Assembly (NCBI RefSeq): GCF_963855985.1
Contig: NC_087092.1
Span: 17,174,001-17,238,000 of the forward strand
Reading direction: 5' to 3'
Length of the DNA: 64,000 nucleotides
DNA from: Ostrinia nubilalis
Taxonomy: Eukaryota > Arthropoda > Insecta > Lepidoptera > Crambidae
The notes under the pieces are model-generated. The model was not told the DNA's origin, made no database searches, and saw only the letters and a list, made by a program, of their open reading frames with translations. The translations under genes and the position numbers were made by a program. This document shows positions 22,304 through 34,880 of the stretch, one piece after another (the stretch's first letter is position 1; each line of letters begins with the position of its first letter).

Positions 22304-24757
22304 AGAGTGCATTGACTATCAAGACAGTCCTCAGCTATCAAAATAAATGTGTAATTATAATTAATCAAGTTTTTAGCCGATGCCACCCCTGATATAATGC
22401 GCGCGTGTATTTGATTGCGGTCGTTAATACTCGTTGTCGCAATCCGCACGTAATTATTATTTTTAATTACGTCGCTATCTGTCGCCACTGTTTTTGATTT
22501 TTAGTTGTAAACAGCTCGCGTGTAAATAATTTAATTTAATCCAACAATCGAACCGTTTGAGACACAAAGGACGGTGACAGCGATGTGTAATTGTTTTATC
22601 CAATTATGATTTAATAGAGTGGGCATTATTTTATTCTTGTTACATACGGCTTGCGGCTCGTTAAATTAATATCTGAAAGCATATATATGTGTAGGAAGTG
22701 AAGTTTGAACTATAATTGACAATTTTGTGGAAGAATAATAATACGTGCGTCAAAACGTTCAGACATTATGGTTGCTTTAGAAGTGCCTTATTTACCACGC
22801 ATTACTATAAAGAGCTCTGCTCTATCATCTATTTCGTTCCCTTTAATAGGCACTCTTTATAAGGAACCAAACGAATATCATAACAAGAAGTAAGGCATGG
22901 CGATTTTCTTTTAAAAGTGCCTTAAAGCAAAAGAAAAAAGAAAGCAATACGTTGCAAACTGCATACGTTGAAAAATGAATATGATATACAGTTTTGGGTT
23001 TGCCTATCATTCACATTTAATGTAGTAGTTTTAGGTATAGTTAGGATGAATAGAGTTTTAAAGACTCTACTTAGTTACTGACTTACTAAGTTTGTTTCAA
23101 TCTTAGAAAGCAAATTGCAGGTTAATCTCTGTCCTTCATAATTTTAAGTTAGCCTTCAAAACATACCTAATTTGTACGCTTAAACAAGACATGTCTAGTT
23201 CTCCACCACTCGGCCATTAATCAGTCGTCGGGTGCGCGCGCGCCGATTGACACGACTCAGCGAGATTGAGCTGATCCTTGTGGATGGTAGAGCCAAGAAT
23301 GTTGTAGAGGGGGCCTTAAAATTGATCATAATTAAATAATAATAGTATTATAGACAATTTCTGTAATTTATGGATTGATTTTATCTTAGATTTAATCATA
23401 AACTCAGTGTACAGTTAGTTTATCAATAAAAATCGGTGAATTTTGCTTATTAAGGCATGATCTCTCTTAGTTTTATTATGAAGCCCCTTTGCTTGGTCTT
23501 GAATTAATACCGCAGTGATAATAACAAAAGACAGTAGAAAAGAATTGCCGATCAAAGACGTGTTCTTTAAGTGTTCGAATTTCAATTTTGAACATTAAGC
23601 ACCAATAAAATTATTATTGAAATAATGAATTCTGACAAAAACAAATGCCTATCGTTGAGAGAGCTTGCATATAGCTAAGTTATGATCAAAGGTCTGATAA
23701 TGGAAAAGTTAAACACTGTAACGTCTAAGGTAGGTAGTTACTATTTTGTGTCATTTTTAGCACGACGATGCAGATTGTTGTGACATTTTGTTAACGACGG
23801 ACATCTACGGAACCCTACACTGCGCGTGGCAAGACACGCACTTGGCAATTTTTTTTAAATATACCGTTGACTGCTCGCTGGAGATGGCACCTACTTTTGT
23901 CATATAAATAACTTCGAGCATGAAATAATGACAACTCTCTACATGTACTTTTCTGCTTCGACTACACTACTTCAACTCTGTCACGTCTATCCCTTCGATG
24001 CGCATGATCCGTGCGCGGGCGCTGAAGGATTCATTCTCCCGATGAGGAATTGTTCGGCGATCGCGTGCGATCGTAAATACTCCACCAACTGTGCTGGATA
24101 GGGTGACCAATATCTGATTATTGTCCCAGATTACTGTAATTTTAGTTAGGATGAATGAAGAAAAATACGAAACTTGTGAAAGTGTTAAAGATTTGTCTTG
24201 CCCAATATTTCTTCTAAAAATGAAAACTTTATTCAGTATAATTAATAATTATCTAAATTAAATGTCAAAATCAGACTATAGATTTGAGTCTCCATGGACG
24301 GGCCGGAGAACTTAACTGAATATTCAAAAATATGTTGTAACCGATATCAATTAGGTATATTATTATGTGGGTACTACGTAACAGATTTAATTATACCAAA
24401 GATTTATGTTAGATCACCTTTTTACAAACTTCAACACAGAATCTTTCAAAGTTTCACTCTGTCTACTTTAAAAATCTTTCATGGCCACCTGCGCTCGCGC
24501 ACGTTTCAACGTAGCATCAATATGTACTGCTTCCCGCGCGCGGACGGATTTATTCACGCGAGCGTTCTTATTCCCGTGACTCACGCGCATCGGCGAATGT
24601 TTACGATAGGTGAGGTTATTGCTTTACGTTTATTGTTGTTAGACCCATTTTACATTGATAGGGTTAACATCTAATGGGTAAATTGATCACTATAGCGATT
24701 TGGACCACCCATGGTAGATACGAAGTTCTAAAAAGCTTCGAAATTTGAAAAGCTATC
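22304..24757. other. intergenic, no gene recognised
   Basis: CpG-rich spots lie at 23205-23290 and 24000-24090; the second contains the inverted repeat CGATCGC GT GCGATCG (24058-24073). A 126-codon frame (24294-24674) has no recognisable domain and is probably chance. Confidence 0.35.
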
Positions 24758-24769
24758 ATTACAGCTAAC

Positions 24770-24905
24770 TGCTGAACATAGGCATCCCCCAATGACTTCC
24801 ACATCGCACGGTTGGTAGCGGCCTGCATCCAGTCATTGGGGGAGGCCTATGTTCAGCAGTGGACATCCTGTGGCTGAAATGATGATGATGATGATGATGA
24901 TGATG
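24770..24905 (+). mobile_element. RTE LINE insertion with inverted 5' part (twin-priming product)
   Basis: A perfect 12-bp duplication ATTACAGCTAAC (24758-24769 and 24906-24917) bounds one insertion. Positions 24770-24831 are RTE sequence in antisense; 24832-24905 are the sense 3' end with a (GAT)n tail. The RTE segment GTCATTGGGGGAGGCCTATG is present in both parts, so 27 bp form an inverted repeat (one mismatch). Confidence 0.9.
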
Positions 24906-24917
24906 ATTACAGCTAAC

Positions 24918-27846
24918 ATTAGATAGCACAAATACCTTGATGTAATATCGTCTAAGGCCTGTCCACATAAAACATGATCCTCTAACTCCGATCGACTATT
25001 ATAAAAACCCACGTATTATAATACGTTAGGTTTACCTACTTGTATTAAACGTTCTGAAACTGGCTTATAGTGTTCAACCAATAATGGTTTTCACTAAAAA
25101 CCAGCTACGTGGCAGGGTTTACCCGTTTACCCATAGACGTGGTTCAAGCTAAGTGGAAACCATTATGGATCTAAGGACCATTATCAATTTCAGAAAATCT
25201 TAGTGCTACAATCATGTCATGTTAAGGCCAAGAAAACAAACATAAAAAACAAGGCCTTTTTCGGATAAAAAGTATTATTATTAAACAACCCATTTCCCGC
25301 CCGTGTGTAGCATCGCTTATATATGAGTCAGTCCGTTATGTTATGACAGTGTTGAATTGTATAACGTAGATAAATCTGAAAGTTTGTTTGTGCTCGGTGG
25401 CTGAATAGCGCTTGATGGCTGCGCCTGGACTGATGCTGCTTTGACTTAGTATTAACGTGAACAAAGTTTGAATAAACGTTATGAATAATTAAATTAGCGT
25501 CACAGAAAGTCAGTATCATCTGAAAAATATTATTTTTGTAGAAGTTTATTATGAATTCTAAAATGCTCTTGGGATCCACCAAAAGAAAAAGGCTATATCG
25601 GTGGTTTCTTCTTTCCTTCTTCTAAACTACTACTTCGAGCAACTATAGTTTGTACCAAAACCAAGAATCATTCAATAATAATTCTAGCATTTAATAACAG
25701 GAAGGCTGTAATAGTTTTGCCCTCATACTGAATTTACAGTAGTAACAGAAAACACACTCTATACAAACTGAAAATTAACCTTTTTCTCTATTTTCTGTGT
25801 GAAAAAATAAATGTACATATTATGATAAATAATTTAATGTATCAGCCATGTAGAGTCGGTGTATTAGTTTACCTAAAGTGTCAGCTACCAAAAAGGATCG
25901 TATTCAAGTTATTAAATATCCCAAAGTACATTTTAAGCACCAAAATATCTGAAAACAACACAAATTATATCAGCAAGCTCTCAACTAACAAGCAATAAAC
26001 ACTGGCACGGTTTTCTAAACAAAGGTAGCAACTATAAAATAGCTTGGAGTTTAGCATTTTCGCTAAAAACGTTGAATCTCTCAGTTCGGTGCTGGATTTA
26101 ATATCTGTTTAGTGCTTGAAAGCTCTTATAATTCTGGTGGCGCACACGCCGCACGCCTCGTAAAGAGGGCCGCACACTTGCAGTTTTTGTCCCGCGAACG
26201 TGTGGTCACCGCATAGTTAAGGGGAAGTCGGGGATTTAATGGTATTTAGACGCGTTTGAGTCGGTTACCGTCTAAAGTGGTAACGTGGCTAAATGTGGCA
26301 TGAAGGATGCATTTTAACGCGCTTACTTGTGACCGGATATTGTTTAACGCTATATCCCAACGTTGGAGACTAAGTTAACTCTTTAATCTAGTGCCTATAA
26401 CTTGAATTTTCTTCGTTAAGACTAAAAAAATCCAATTAATGATGTCTTGATTGGGTTGAACGTATCTCTATTTATCTCCCACTGGATTAAGTCTGGATTA
26501 AGGACAAGACCGAAAAATTTCAAGTATTTTAAATAACTTCTTAACTCTTATAATATTCGCCTTCACTCGAAACTTGTCGCCTCAATTTAAAATTGAACCA
26601 CAGCGTGACTTAAACACTTTCATATTGACTTGAACGCCTATTAAAACAGACAATATAATCAAATTAGAAATCCTGTAAATAGTGAGACAATTCCACTTAC
26701 TCATATTAAGTTGAAAAACGTTGACAGGACTCACTTGACCTTCACTGGTTGGGTTTTAATTAGCGGTCAAACTGTAGATTCTGGCTACAGAGGAGTTGCA
26801 GCGGTGGGAACGAGAGATGGGAATAGTCCTGTTACTCGTATTTAGTTAATTTTACGATTTTAGTACAATGTGCTCTAAAAACTAGTAAAAATAGGCTAGT
26901 TTCCTAAAATTTTTTTTCAATTTTAAAATCAAAAAATATTGGACACATACATTTTTAATTGTCAATCAAACAAATAATTACAAAGTTATACTGCGTTGAA
27001 GTTCCGCGCGACGTCTTAAAGTGCTGCATTTTTACGCACTCACTGACGCCACGGGCCTTTTCTTTAGAACTTTGGCACGCTTTATATCTTTACATTTTCA
27101 TTAGTTTTAAAAAGTGAAAAATACTTACGTGTCAAGTAGTTTTTGATAAGCTAACTGACGGACTAATTAAAAATCTTGCTTTTTTACCCAGGAAACATTC
27201 CTATTAAACATTAGCTAATGACCCCGCCTTCCCCTTAAGTGCAGGCAGGTATTTAGGCGTGTATTTATAGGCCAGTGTTTAAGAGACTGAGCCCGATCTC
27301 TGATATTGCCGTGGAGTGTGGACGCCGCATTACTTTGCGCTAAGTACGCCAGATACCGCGAATTATCAAGCTTTAGGCTTTAAGTTCTTTGGATTTCGAC
27401 TGTTGGTGTTGTTATTCGTGTGGAACTGCCCTGAGAGTTCTGTGTCCAGTGTCTTGCTGGAGAGCGATTGATTGAATATTTTATTGACTCCATGTTGACG
27501 AATTTTGTTTGTTTTTGCTAAAGTAGCGATCATTCAGTTTCACTTTACGTATTTCAGACTAAATTTTAGTGATATCATCAATTTAGCGTCAAAAGTTGCC
27601 TTTAAACACTGCACGAACCAATTCACAAAATATAATTACTAAAAATCAAAATATAGATGGGACAAAAGTACATCATAGTATATCATAACATATAGTTTTT
27701 TTAAGCCCTATGCACCCAATTAGTTACATGGGCGGTTAAATCCACGATATGGTAACCAATAAGGCAATAACTTTTATTTTCGGCTACCATTTACCTCTAT
27801 TCAGTAGATATCATGTACATAAGACAGAGATGGCTTAGATACTTTG
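24918..27846. other. intergenic, no gene recognised
   Basis: AT-rich with a GC-richer patch at 26140-26330. I see no repeat family or credible ORF. Confidence 0.35.
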
Positions 27847-28064
27847 CAATGAGGGCTATCGTTTTTATACTTAACAGTTGGCACCCCTGGCAATTGACAG
27901 GACCTTACTCTACAGTGGCGCCATCTTGATGAGTGCAAATGCGATAGTCTTCCAACCACTTTAGCGCTCACCAGTTGGTGCCACTGTCTTCGCAACTAGC
28001 AAGTGACAGGACCTTACTCTACAGTGGCGCTAACTGGTGAGCGCTAGAACGATAGCCCTCATTG
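27847..28064. mobile_element. MITE with CAATGAGGGCTATCG termini and internal direct repeat
   Basis: CAATGAGGGCTATCGTT at 27847 is mirrored by CGATAGCCCTCATTG ending at 28064 (15-bp perfect inverted repeat). Inside, a 27-bp block beginning TGACAGGACCTTACTCTACA occurs twice without change, at 27895-27921 and 28004-28030. CAGTTGG..CC and GCGCTCACCAGTTGG elements are also shared between the arms. Confidence 0.82.
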
Positions 28065-28149
28065 TTTCAAGATTTTCCATTCGTTCCTTTGCACATATTT
28101 ATACCACCTTTATCCGTCTTATAAGATTTTAAATTTTCACGATCCATTT

Positions 28150-28262
28150 CGCCAGTCCGCTTGAGACCACGGCTGCAGCATCGCAGCCGAAACGTCAAGC
28201 CGTGAGTACATAATGTAACTCATTAATAAACGTCGCGTTAAGACCCGTGTCTTTCTATTTTA
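28150..28262 (+). mobile_element. repeat fragment, possibly Penelope-like terminal region
   Basis: This block recurs inverted at 35157-35262 (shared ACGTCAAGCCGTGAGTACAT, TAATGTAACTCATTAA and GTCGCGTTAAGACCCGTGTC). A stem GGCTGC...GCAGCC followed directly by GAAACGTC, within a block containing AATAAACGTCG, resembles terminal regions of Penelope-like elements. That class call is from memory of the family's look and is not secure. Confidence 0.45.
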
Positions 28263-28395
28263 ATCCGTCTTGCTAAAAACATCTCAAAAATTTCCATCAT
28301 TATAGATCTCTAGAACCAAACCCACACCCAAAGCTCCAAACCACTAAGCCAGTCAGTTGAGACTAAGAACGCAACACTATATTTTCGACTTATAC

Positions 28396-28632
28396 CAGCG
28401 GTTCCCAAACTTATTTAGTCTACTGCCCACTTTGAGAATAAATTATTTTTTAGCGCCCCCCATTTTTGTAGTCAAGAGTCGAGCTCAGTCGGTGTCTAAG
28501 AATCCTCCTAGTAGATGACGCCTCCCAAGCCTCTACACAACGTCCCGATTTTTTTTTCTGGGTCTCTTACCGCCCTCCTTTAAACCTGTAGCGCCCACAA
28601 GGGGGCGTTATCGCCCACTTTGGGAAAGACTG
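28396..28632. mobile_element. hAT MITE, 237 bp, with 8-bp duplication
   Basis: The element starts CAGCGGTTCCCAAAC and ends GTTATCGCCCACTTTGGG then AAAGACTG, which fits hAT ends of the CAGNGGTTCCCAAA kind. ACTTATAC is duplicated exactly at 28388-28395 and 28633-28640. Confidence 0.9.
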
Positions 28633-28804
28633 ACTTATACGGAAAGCTATAAAGACTTTATTTATTCTAAGTGTGGGACTAAGGCCGCGCGCACACCGGC
28701 GCATTGTCGCGCTGACGTACGCGACCGCCTGGCTACAACCGCTGTAAACACCGCAGCGATAGCAAAAAAAGCCCTATTTTAATTATTATTTTGTAAAGAA
28801 AAAA

Positions 28805-28945
28805 GACCACCCACTAGGTGGACTGACGATCTGGTGAAGGTCGCGGGAAGCATCTGGATGCGGGTGGTGAAAGATCGGTCGTTTTGGAAATCATTGGAAG
28901 AATTCTTTGTCCAGCAGTGGACGTTATTTGGCTGAAAGAAAGAAC
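28805..28945 (+). mobile_element. RTE LINE 3' fragment, GAAC-tail type
   Basis: It reads GACCACCCACTAGGTGGACT ... TTTGTCCAGCAGTGGACGTT, then GGCTGAAAGAAAGAACGAAC. It belongs with the copies at 12968, 50426 and 56071, whose tails are AAC/GAAC-rich rather than (GAT)n. Confidence 0.85.
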
Positions 28946-29129
28946 GAACTCAGGAAAAAGTATTCCGTACGTTTCGAAGGAAAGTGGAAAACTGCCGGTT
29001 CAGTGGAGAAAAGTCAGAGTCTTATGTTACGAATGATGGCTCTATAAATCTGACACTAAGTAATTTCATAGAATAAAACACAATTGGGCCATATAGGTGA
29101 TATAGGTATAGACAGCTCAAGAACAAGGT

Positions 29130-29186
29130 AATAATCAATATGAGACTGTTAATGAAGATATAATTAACAGTCTCATATCGATTATT
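29130..29186. repeat. 24-bp inverted repeat with 9-nt loop
   Basis: Arms 29130-29153 (centre TATGAGACTGTTAAT) and 29163-29186 are complementary with one mismatch. The result is a compact potential hairpin. Confidence 0.85.
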
Positions 29187-31563
29187 TTGATTATAAATAA
29201 ATAAATAAATAAAATCTTTATTGAATAACATATTGACAGTTTTTAACAATAGGCTAATCTTAATCTTTTTCACTAATGTCTTCTTATTTCTTCAAGAAAA
29301 CATTTAACTTTTATTCATTGTTTTTGCCGACCGTACCCGAAAGCTCTAGTATCGCAGATATCAAAAAGCTTACGCCGAGTTAGGGCACTCGATTAAGCCC
29401 ACCTTGTTTGCATCGCGGCGTATGCTCTGAATTTGCTGACGGTACTGCTGCAGTTAAGCTGTTTTATGATAATTAAAATTTTTGTTAACTGTACCCAGCT
29501 TGAATCATTAGAAGCTTAAATTGTATTAGCTTTGAATTTAAATTAACTGCATGCTTTTAATTTGAAATATTTTATTACTGTGTATTTACAGAGACAGTTG
29601 TTTTATGTAGTTACAAGAATTAGAGCAATTTTAGTTATTAGCCAAAAAATATCTTATATCGCATTATAACAATCGTCAATACCTATTAATGTATTTCTGC
29701 TATCCTAATGGCTGTGGCACACACATAAGTCGAGAACGGCAGATATTTATGCCTTTAACTAAGTTAATGTGTAACCAATCAAATAACAAACTAAGTACAT
29801 TATAACGTTTAATATCAAATTCCACTTAGTAAAAAACCACTTAAGATGAAACTTACATAACAATGTAATAAGCTTCACATTTATGAGCATTATGTCACAA
29901 AAATATTACACAAAAAAACAAAAACCATGTCGCGGCCATCCCTCACGAAAACAGCAATAATCCAAAGAAGAGCAAATTACAGGCGAATATAAAACATTCG
30001 CGTCAACATTGAAATAATAAATCCGTGGATGGGTCAACCCGCCTCCCCCTTGTCTAAGGAGGCGACCATGAACGCTGTCAGACCATGATAGACTGCGCAG
30101 TATAAAACTGACGAGACAGGGAGTACCCGAGTTGGAATGGCCCTACCGAGCCCAGTATATCACTTTTATTACATGCCATCTTCATTTTCATATTTCATAT
30201 TTGCATTTCTACCCCCCATCACCCCCCTTTTAAGCGTTCGCGCGTTTTTCTATGTTGTAATCGCCTTTGTGCGGTGGGCAGCGCGTCAAACGAAAGTTTG
30301 TGAGCGCGGGAACTATGGGGGGTCCGTATGTTAAATACTGTGGGAATATTGGAGGGTATAGTCTTTGGACGTGGCTTTGGCTGTTTTTTACTTGGGAAAA
30401 AATGAGATGATGGGAATTTGATGTTATTTGTAGATAGTTATGAGTAACGACGATGACGTGATGAGTAACAAACTTTTTAGACCTGCTTTATTTTATATTG
30501 GCACTCGTTTACTATTTAGGTACTTACTAGTTTACTTATCTTTTACTGTTGTTCAACATTGTGACACTATTGTTGTTGGGCGCTTACTTGCTTACAAAGA
30601 CCTGTTGTTACAAAAAGGACAAAGAATACGAACTAAAAATTATACGACAGATCTTCCATAATTAATATCTTAGAACCGTTCAGTTATTTTTCCTATCGAC
30701 CCTTAACATGGTAAGGCTAGGAAACGCTGCAAAGTTCAAAGCATGACGTGTTTGCTTTGACTAAACATGTTTAAAGCCTTTTTTCCTTTACTTAAACATG
30801 TCCAGAGCATGTTCTACGCTACGTTAGAAGACTCTATTAAGGGTAGAGTAACAAACAAATTAACAATTAGCCGGTAAAGTTAAAGGTGCCGCTTCAGGTG
30901 TTTTCGGCAGGACTGACTGAATTTACCACGATTGCACTTTTGCAAATCAATTTCAGTCAGCAAACAAACTATCAAAAATTAGAATTAAATAAAAAGATTC
31001 CGAATTTATTATAGTGTATAATTATGCAAGTAGTAAAATAGTAGGACTAAAGAAAGGTAAGAAAAGATATTATTTAGGGAATGTCGACCATTATTTAGGA
31101 AATTTGTTTTGAATTTAATAAAATGAACAAAATATTAATCAATCTATTTAAAAGCATTCGAAAGTTACCGTCGAAAATGCACATGGCATATTTATCAATT
31201 ATTTATTAGGCCACGCCTGGAGGAGCCTCGAACGTGAACACAATGTAAATAGACAAAGAAGGTGCATTTTTTTTTTCAATTTAATGCGCTTTGTCACAAT
31301 TGACTATGTACTGCCACAGACACATAAATTAGGTGCACCAGCATGCAATAGGTTCTGTTGTATGATGAACCTGTAAAAACATTTTTAAAGATATAAAAAA
31401 GAGAGAAACTCACCGAGAAACTGCGCTGCGGAATCTGAAACAAAGTAAGTAATACAATTTAATGAGAGAATTCCTTTGCACCTGACCAGCTGCAGCTGAC
31501 ACCGTGTAAAAATTGACACCATGTTTTTAACCTACATTGTATAATAGCAAAAAAAAAACATTG
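29187..31563. other. intergenic, no gene recognised
   Basis: AT-rich with a (TAAA)n stretch near 29198-29215, a GC-richer patch at 29325-29460 and another at 30020-30330. No credible ORF or family. Confidence 0.35.
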
Positions 31564-31845
31564 AGTCGGCCGTTTGGTGTAGTGGTTCAGAACGGACTAC
31601 TATGCCGAGAGGTCCCGGGTTCGATTCCCGGCCGGGCAGAAATTGAAATGATGAATTTTAATTTCTGTGACGGGTCTGGGTGTTACTATGTATAATATGT
31701 ATGTATTTAAAAAAAAAAAAAAAAGTATATAAGTAGTGTATCCGTCAAGCTAGCACCCATAACACAAGCATTAATTTGCTTACTTTGGGGCTAGCTGGCG
31801 CTGTGTGAAATTGTCCAAAGATTTATTTATTTATTTATTTATTTG
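31564..31845 (+). repeat. tRNA-derived SINE, best-preserved copy
   Basis: A tRNA-like head (31564-31638) carries a good A box TGGTGTAGTGG (31575-31585) and a perfect B box GGTTCGATTCC (31618-31628). A body follows (GCAGAAATTGAAATGATG, CTATGTATAATATGTATG), then an A-run, a second body part (GCTAGCACCCATAACACAAG) and a (TTTA)n tail. It is transcribed by pol III if active and would rely on a LINE for mobility. Confidence 0.9.
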
Positions 31846-32332
31846 ATTTGTTCTGTCTTAAAGCTTACCAATGCACAAGTTCACCAAACGTTTTGAAGGC
31901 GTCGATTCAGCGTCACCTTTTCGTGCCTTTTACGAACTGGACCTTCTGTACCAACCTCTATGTCCTCTTGTAAGTAGGGCGTCACGTTCATGCATCACAC
32001 ACAAAAGGTGCGCATAACTCCGACTAATTGCCGATCGGAAAAACATCGGGGGGCGGAGCCTCCACTCGTACGTCAAGGAAATGAATGGGACTTTCAAACG
32101 GAGCCTTCGAATATTTGTGCATGTTTAGAATTGAATTTACGGGACAACACAAACACAACAAGGTGAGTATTGTCATTTAACTTGGTGGTTATCCAGATAA
32201 ACACTAGGATCTTAGTTGTAATTGATATCATCTAACAGAAAGAAGCTTCAATTTCTAAATGTCGCTATTCGCTGTCTGCTGCTGTCTTATCCGAACACTA
32301 TAATCCGAGCATTTTCAAGGTGAGAGAGTTAA
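31846..32332. other. intergenic, nothing recognised
   Basis: Mixed composition; GC-richer between about 31880 and 32120. No ORF or family. Confidence 0.35.
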
Positions 32333-32427
32333 GCCAGTTTTCACCATCAAATTTTTGGCAACAAAATTCCTGTTATGTGTTACCACAGGGGTCACTTAAA
32401 AATTAGAGATTGATAGTGAAAACGGGC
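32333..32427. mobile_element. MITE, CCCGTTTTCACCATCAAT family, copy 1
   Basis: Left end GCCAGTTTTCACCATCAAAT and right end (reversed) GCCCGTTTTCACTATCAATC. GGGGTCACTTAAAAATTAGA precedes the right end. The same element is at 49469-49582. Confidence 0.8.
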
Positions 32428-32430
32428 ATT

Positions 32431-32524
32431 AGGCACTTACAGGGCCGTTATTTACCATCCCAGACTGCATCTCACTTAGCATCAAGTGTGAGAGCGGTCA
32501 CCTGCCTTGTTCTGCAAAAAAAAA
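32431..32524 (+). repeat. dispersed retroposon-like repeat, copy 2
   Basis: It matches 21961-22062 from AGGCACTTACAGGGC to the terminal A-run. It abuts the MITE on its left almost without a gap. Confidence 0.75.
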
Positions 32525-33185
32525 CTTTTTTTTGAACAGATTGTATTTTCTTTTAATTTTAATTTTTAACGTTTTATAGAAATGCTCTCGTGTACTAACA
32601 CGTACGCCAAATTATCATTACATTTCTGTTTAAAAACAATATTGTATTTTTTTAAAACCTAACTTCACTCACCCCGTCTTCTCCCAAATTCCATTTCGAA
32701 GTAACGTAAACAAACAGATTTCCTCATTTACATTGCCAAGCACCCGGCCAATAACATAACTCGTCACTCCAGTGCGGCGCCCTTACCCTAAGGTGTAGGT
32801 TGTGTACCTGCATTCATTGGGAGAGTGCCTGTTCTGCACTTTTTATTCTTTGAACGAAAATTTTAAAATGAGAAAATGTGTTGGCTTAACGAAAGAGATT
32901 ATAGATACCTAGTATGAAATAGGTACGAGTATAATTACTTCAATAAGTATCAAATAAGGTGTATGTTTGCATAACAAAGTAAATAAATAAAATAATATGT
33001 GTTGTTCCAACATGTTAGGTACATGAAAATAATTGATTATAAAAAGCTTGTAAAAAGGAAAAGTTGTACTGTTAACGACATTGTGATGAAAAATATATGA
33101 GATTTGATTTTGATTTATTTTCTTGCATTTTAAACCAGACTTTTTAAATTAAACCCTTGATAGAGAGCTCATTACGATTGATAAT
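32525..33185. other. intergenic, nothing recognised
   Basis: AT-rich, no ORF or repeat family seen. Confidence 0.35.
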
Positions 33186-33325
33186 GGGGCTTATTACAAA
33201 AAAACATAACATATAAGAAGGAACTGGCGCAGTCAGGTAAAAACACGATTTTAAAATGTAATTTCCATACTAAATGTCAATTAAACAAGTGTTCAATGCC
33301 TGTTTAAGTTTTATTAATAAGCCCC
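33186..33325. mobile_element. probable small MITE, GGGGCTTATTA termini
   Basis: GGGGCTTATTA at 33186 is mirrored by TAATAAGCCCC ending at 33325. The 140 bp between are non-coding. Confidence 0.5.
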
Positions 33326-34448
33326 TTTGTGTTTTAAATTCGCATGTACTCGCAGCTATTGATACTTGCTACAGTTATTACTGTAGTACATATTTATTAT
33401 TTTCATCTTATATTTATTTCAAACAAGTTTAAACAATCGTACCTACCAAAACGCACACACAGGCACCCTCACAAATGAGTGAACAATACTATACGTTGGG
33501 TTCGCAACAAAATTATGAAAGGGTAAATAAAACAGAAAGCTTACACAAGTCATAAATTTGATTTATAGAGATTAAAAAAGGCGCTTTAGAAACGGCTCGA
33601 ACGAAAATTTTCGGTGGGACGGATCGGGAGACGGGCGGACCGTCAGCAGAAAACATTTTATTTTTGATTCTGTTCATCATTTTTAAAGGTTGGAAGGTTA
33701 TAAATTATTTAGAAAAGTTTTTGATAAATAATTAGACATTAAAAATTGCTTTATGCTAATTTTTTAAACGTTTAGATTTGCCTATAGAAGATAAGAATAG
33801 TTTTGCTAAGTAATGTCGATGCTAGATTTTTAATAAAATTGGATTTCTTACATAATATCTTCCTCCTGATTAAAATACCTGCACATTCCGTTGCAAAATA
33901 TGTCGTTACTTTTTCAATTGCACTTAACGTAATAATATTATCATTATTATATTGTGATGAGAAGAAGAAAACAAAATTATTATTTTTTAAAAGGATTTGT
34001 GTAAAAATTAAAAAATGCTTTTTACTTTTTCAAATAGAAAATACCACAAAGTCAATGGAAAAACAAAATGATAAAATCGTGTCATTATTTCCTCTGCTAT
34101 CCGTACCACGTCAGCGGTGTCGATGTGCCCGTCAGAGGGGCCCTAAGAAAATTTACAGGCGCGCCGTATTTCACCCGCTTTTTCTGTTAATCTACCCTCT
34201 TAATGCGTCGCTTTGTTTACCTGCTGACCCTACTGCCACCTCTGTTACGCTGCGTACTCTGTGGTTTTTAATTGTTGCGTTTCATTATAATAAGGGAACG
34301 CGATTAAGGCAAAATATGACACGATCTGAGGATGTACGGGAGTTTAAGATTTGAAAACAAGGGTTTAGTAATTTCAACAATTATTTATCAACTCATGAAT
34401 ATAAAGACATTATTATAATTAACGCTAACACTGCCATGTACCGAAAAA
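33326..34448. other. intergenic, no gene recognised
   Basis: A 183-codon open stretch at 33803-34354 starts only at TTG, is of low complexity, and shows no domain; I do not call it a gene. Confidence 0.35.
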
Positions 34449-34570
34449 CCTGATAAAGGTAGCAGGAAGGCGCTGGATGCCGGCCGCTACCAACCGTGTG
34501 ATGTGGAAGTCATTGGGGGAGGCCTATGTTCAGCATTGGACGTCCTGTGGCTAAAATGATGATGATGATC
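34449..34570 (+). mobile_element. RTE LINE 3' fragment, GAT-tail type
   Basis: It matches 14255-14380 (GCAGGAAGGCGCTGGATGC ... GGGGGAGGCCTATGTTCAGC) and ends in (GAT)n. Confidence 0.88.
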
Positions 34571-34880
34571 TGTTAGCGCTAAAATGACTGTGATTCTTGT
34601 TGGTTGACTACAACAAATTATGCCTTCAAATATATTAAAAATATCCACCAATTTTTTTAATAAAAAAATACATATAACCCCGACACTCATCGCAATACGT
34701 TCATAAGAAATAGGAAAACAGCAACAACGCGATTTTGCCAATACGCTTCCTATACGAGCCGAAATGGTGCTCATATAGAAAAGTTGGACAATACCCGAGA
34801 TACAGAGAACTTACGAGTTTAGCTTAGTTTTCGATTTGGCAAGCATCGTCGCAATACCGCCGCCATTGAGTTGCGAAATA

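Noticed and set aside
24294..24674. 126-codon plus-strand frame with ATG
   Set aside because: Composition is random-looking, and there is no domain, promoter or poly(A) context. It spans an AT-rich to GC-rich change.
24874..24907. Independent (GAT)n microsatellite
   Set aside because: It is the tail of the RTE insertion, not a separate feature. The same holds for 14362-14380 and 57481-57503.
31564..31638. Functional tRNA gene
   Set aside because: A and B boxes are good, but the acceptor stem does not close and a SINE body with (TTTA)n tail follows.
33803..34354. 183-codon plus-strand frame
   Set aside because: It has no upstream ATG (starts at TTG), low complexity in AT-rich DNA, no domain and no repeat or promoter context. 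Long AT-biased frames like this occur by chance in 64 kb.
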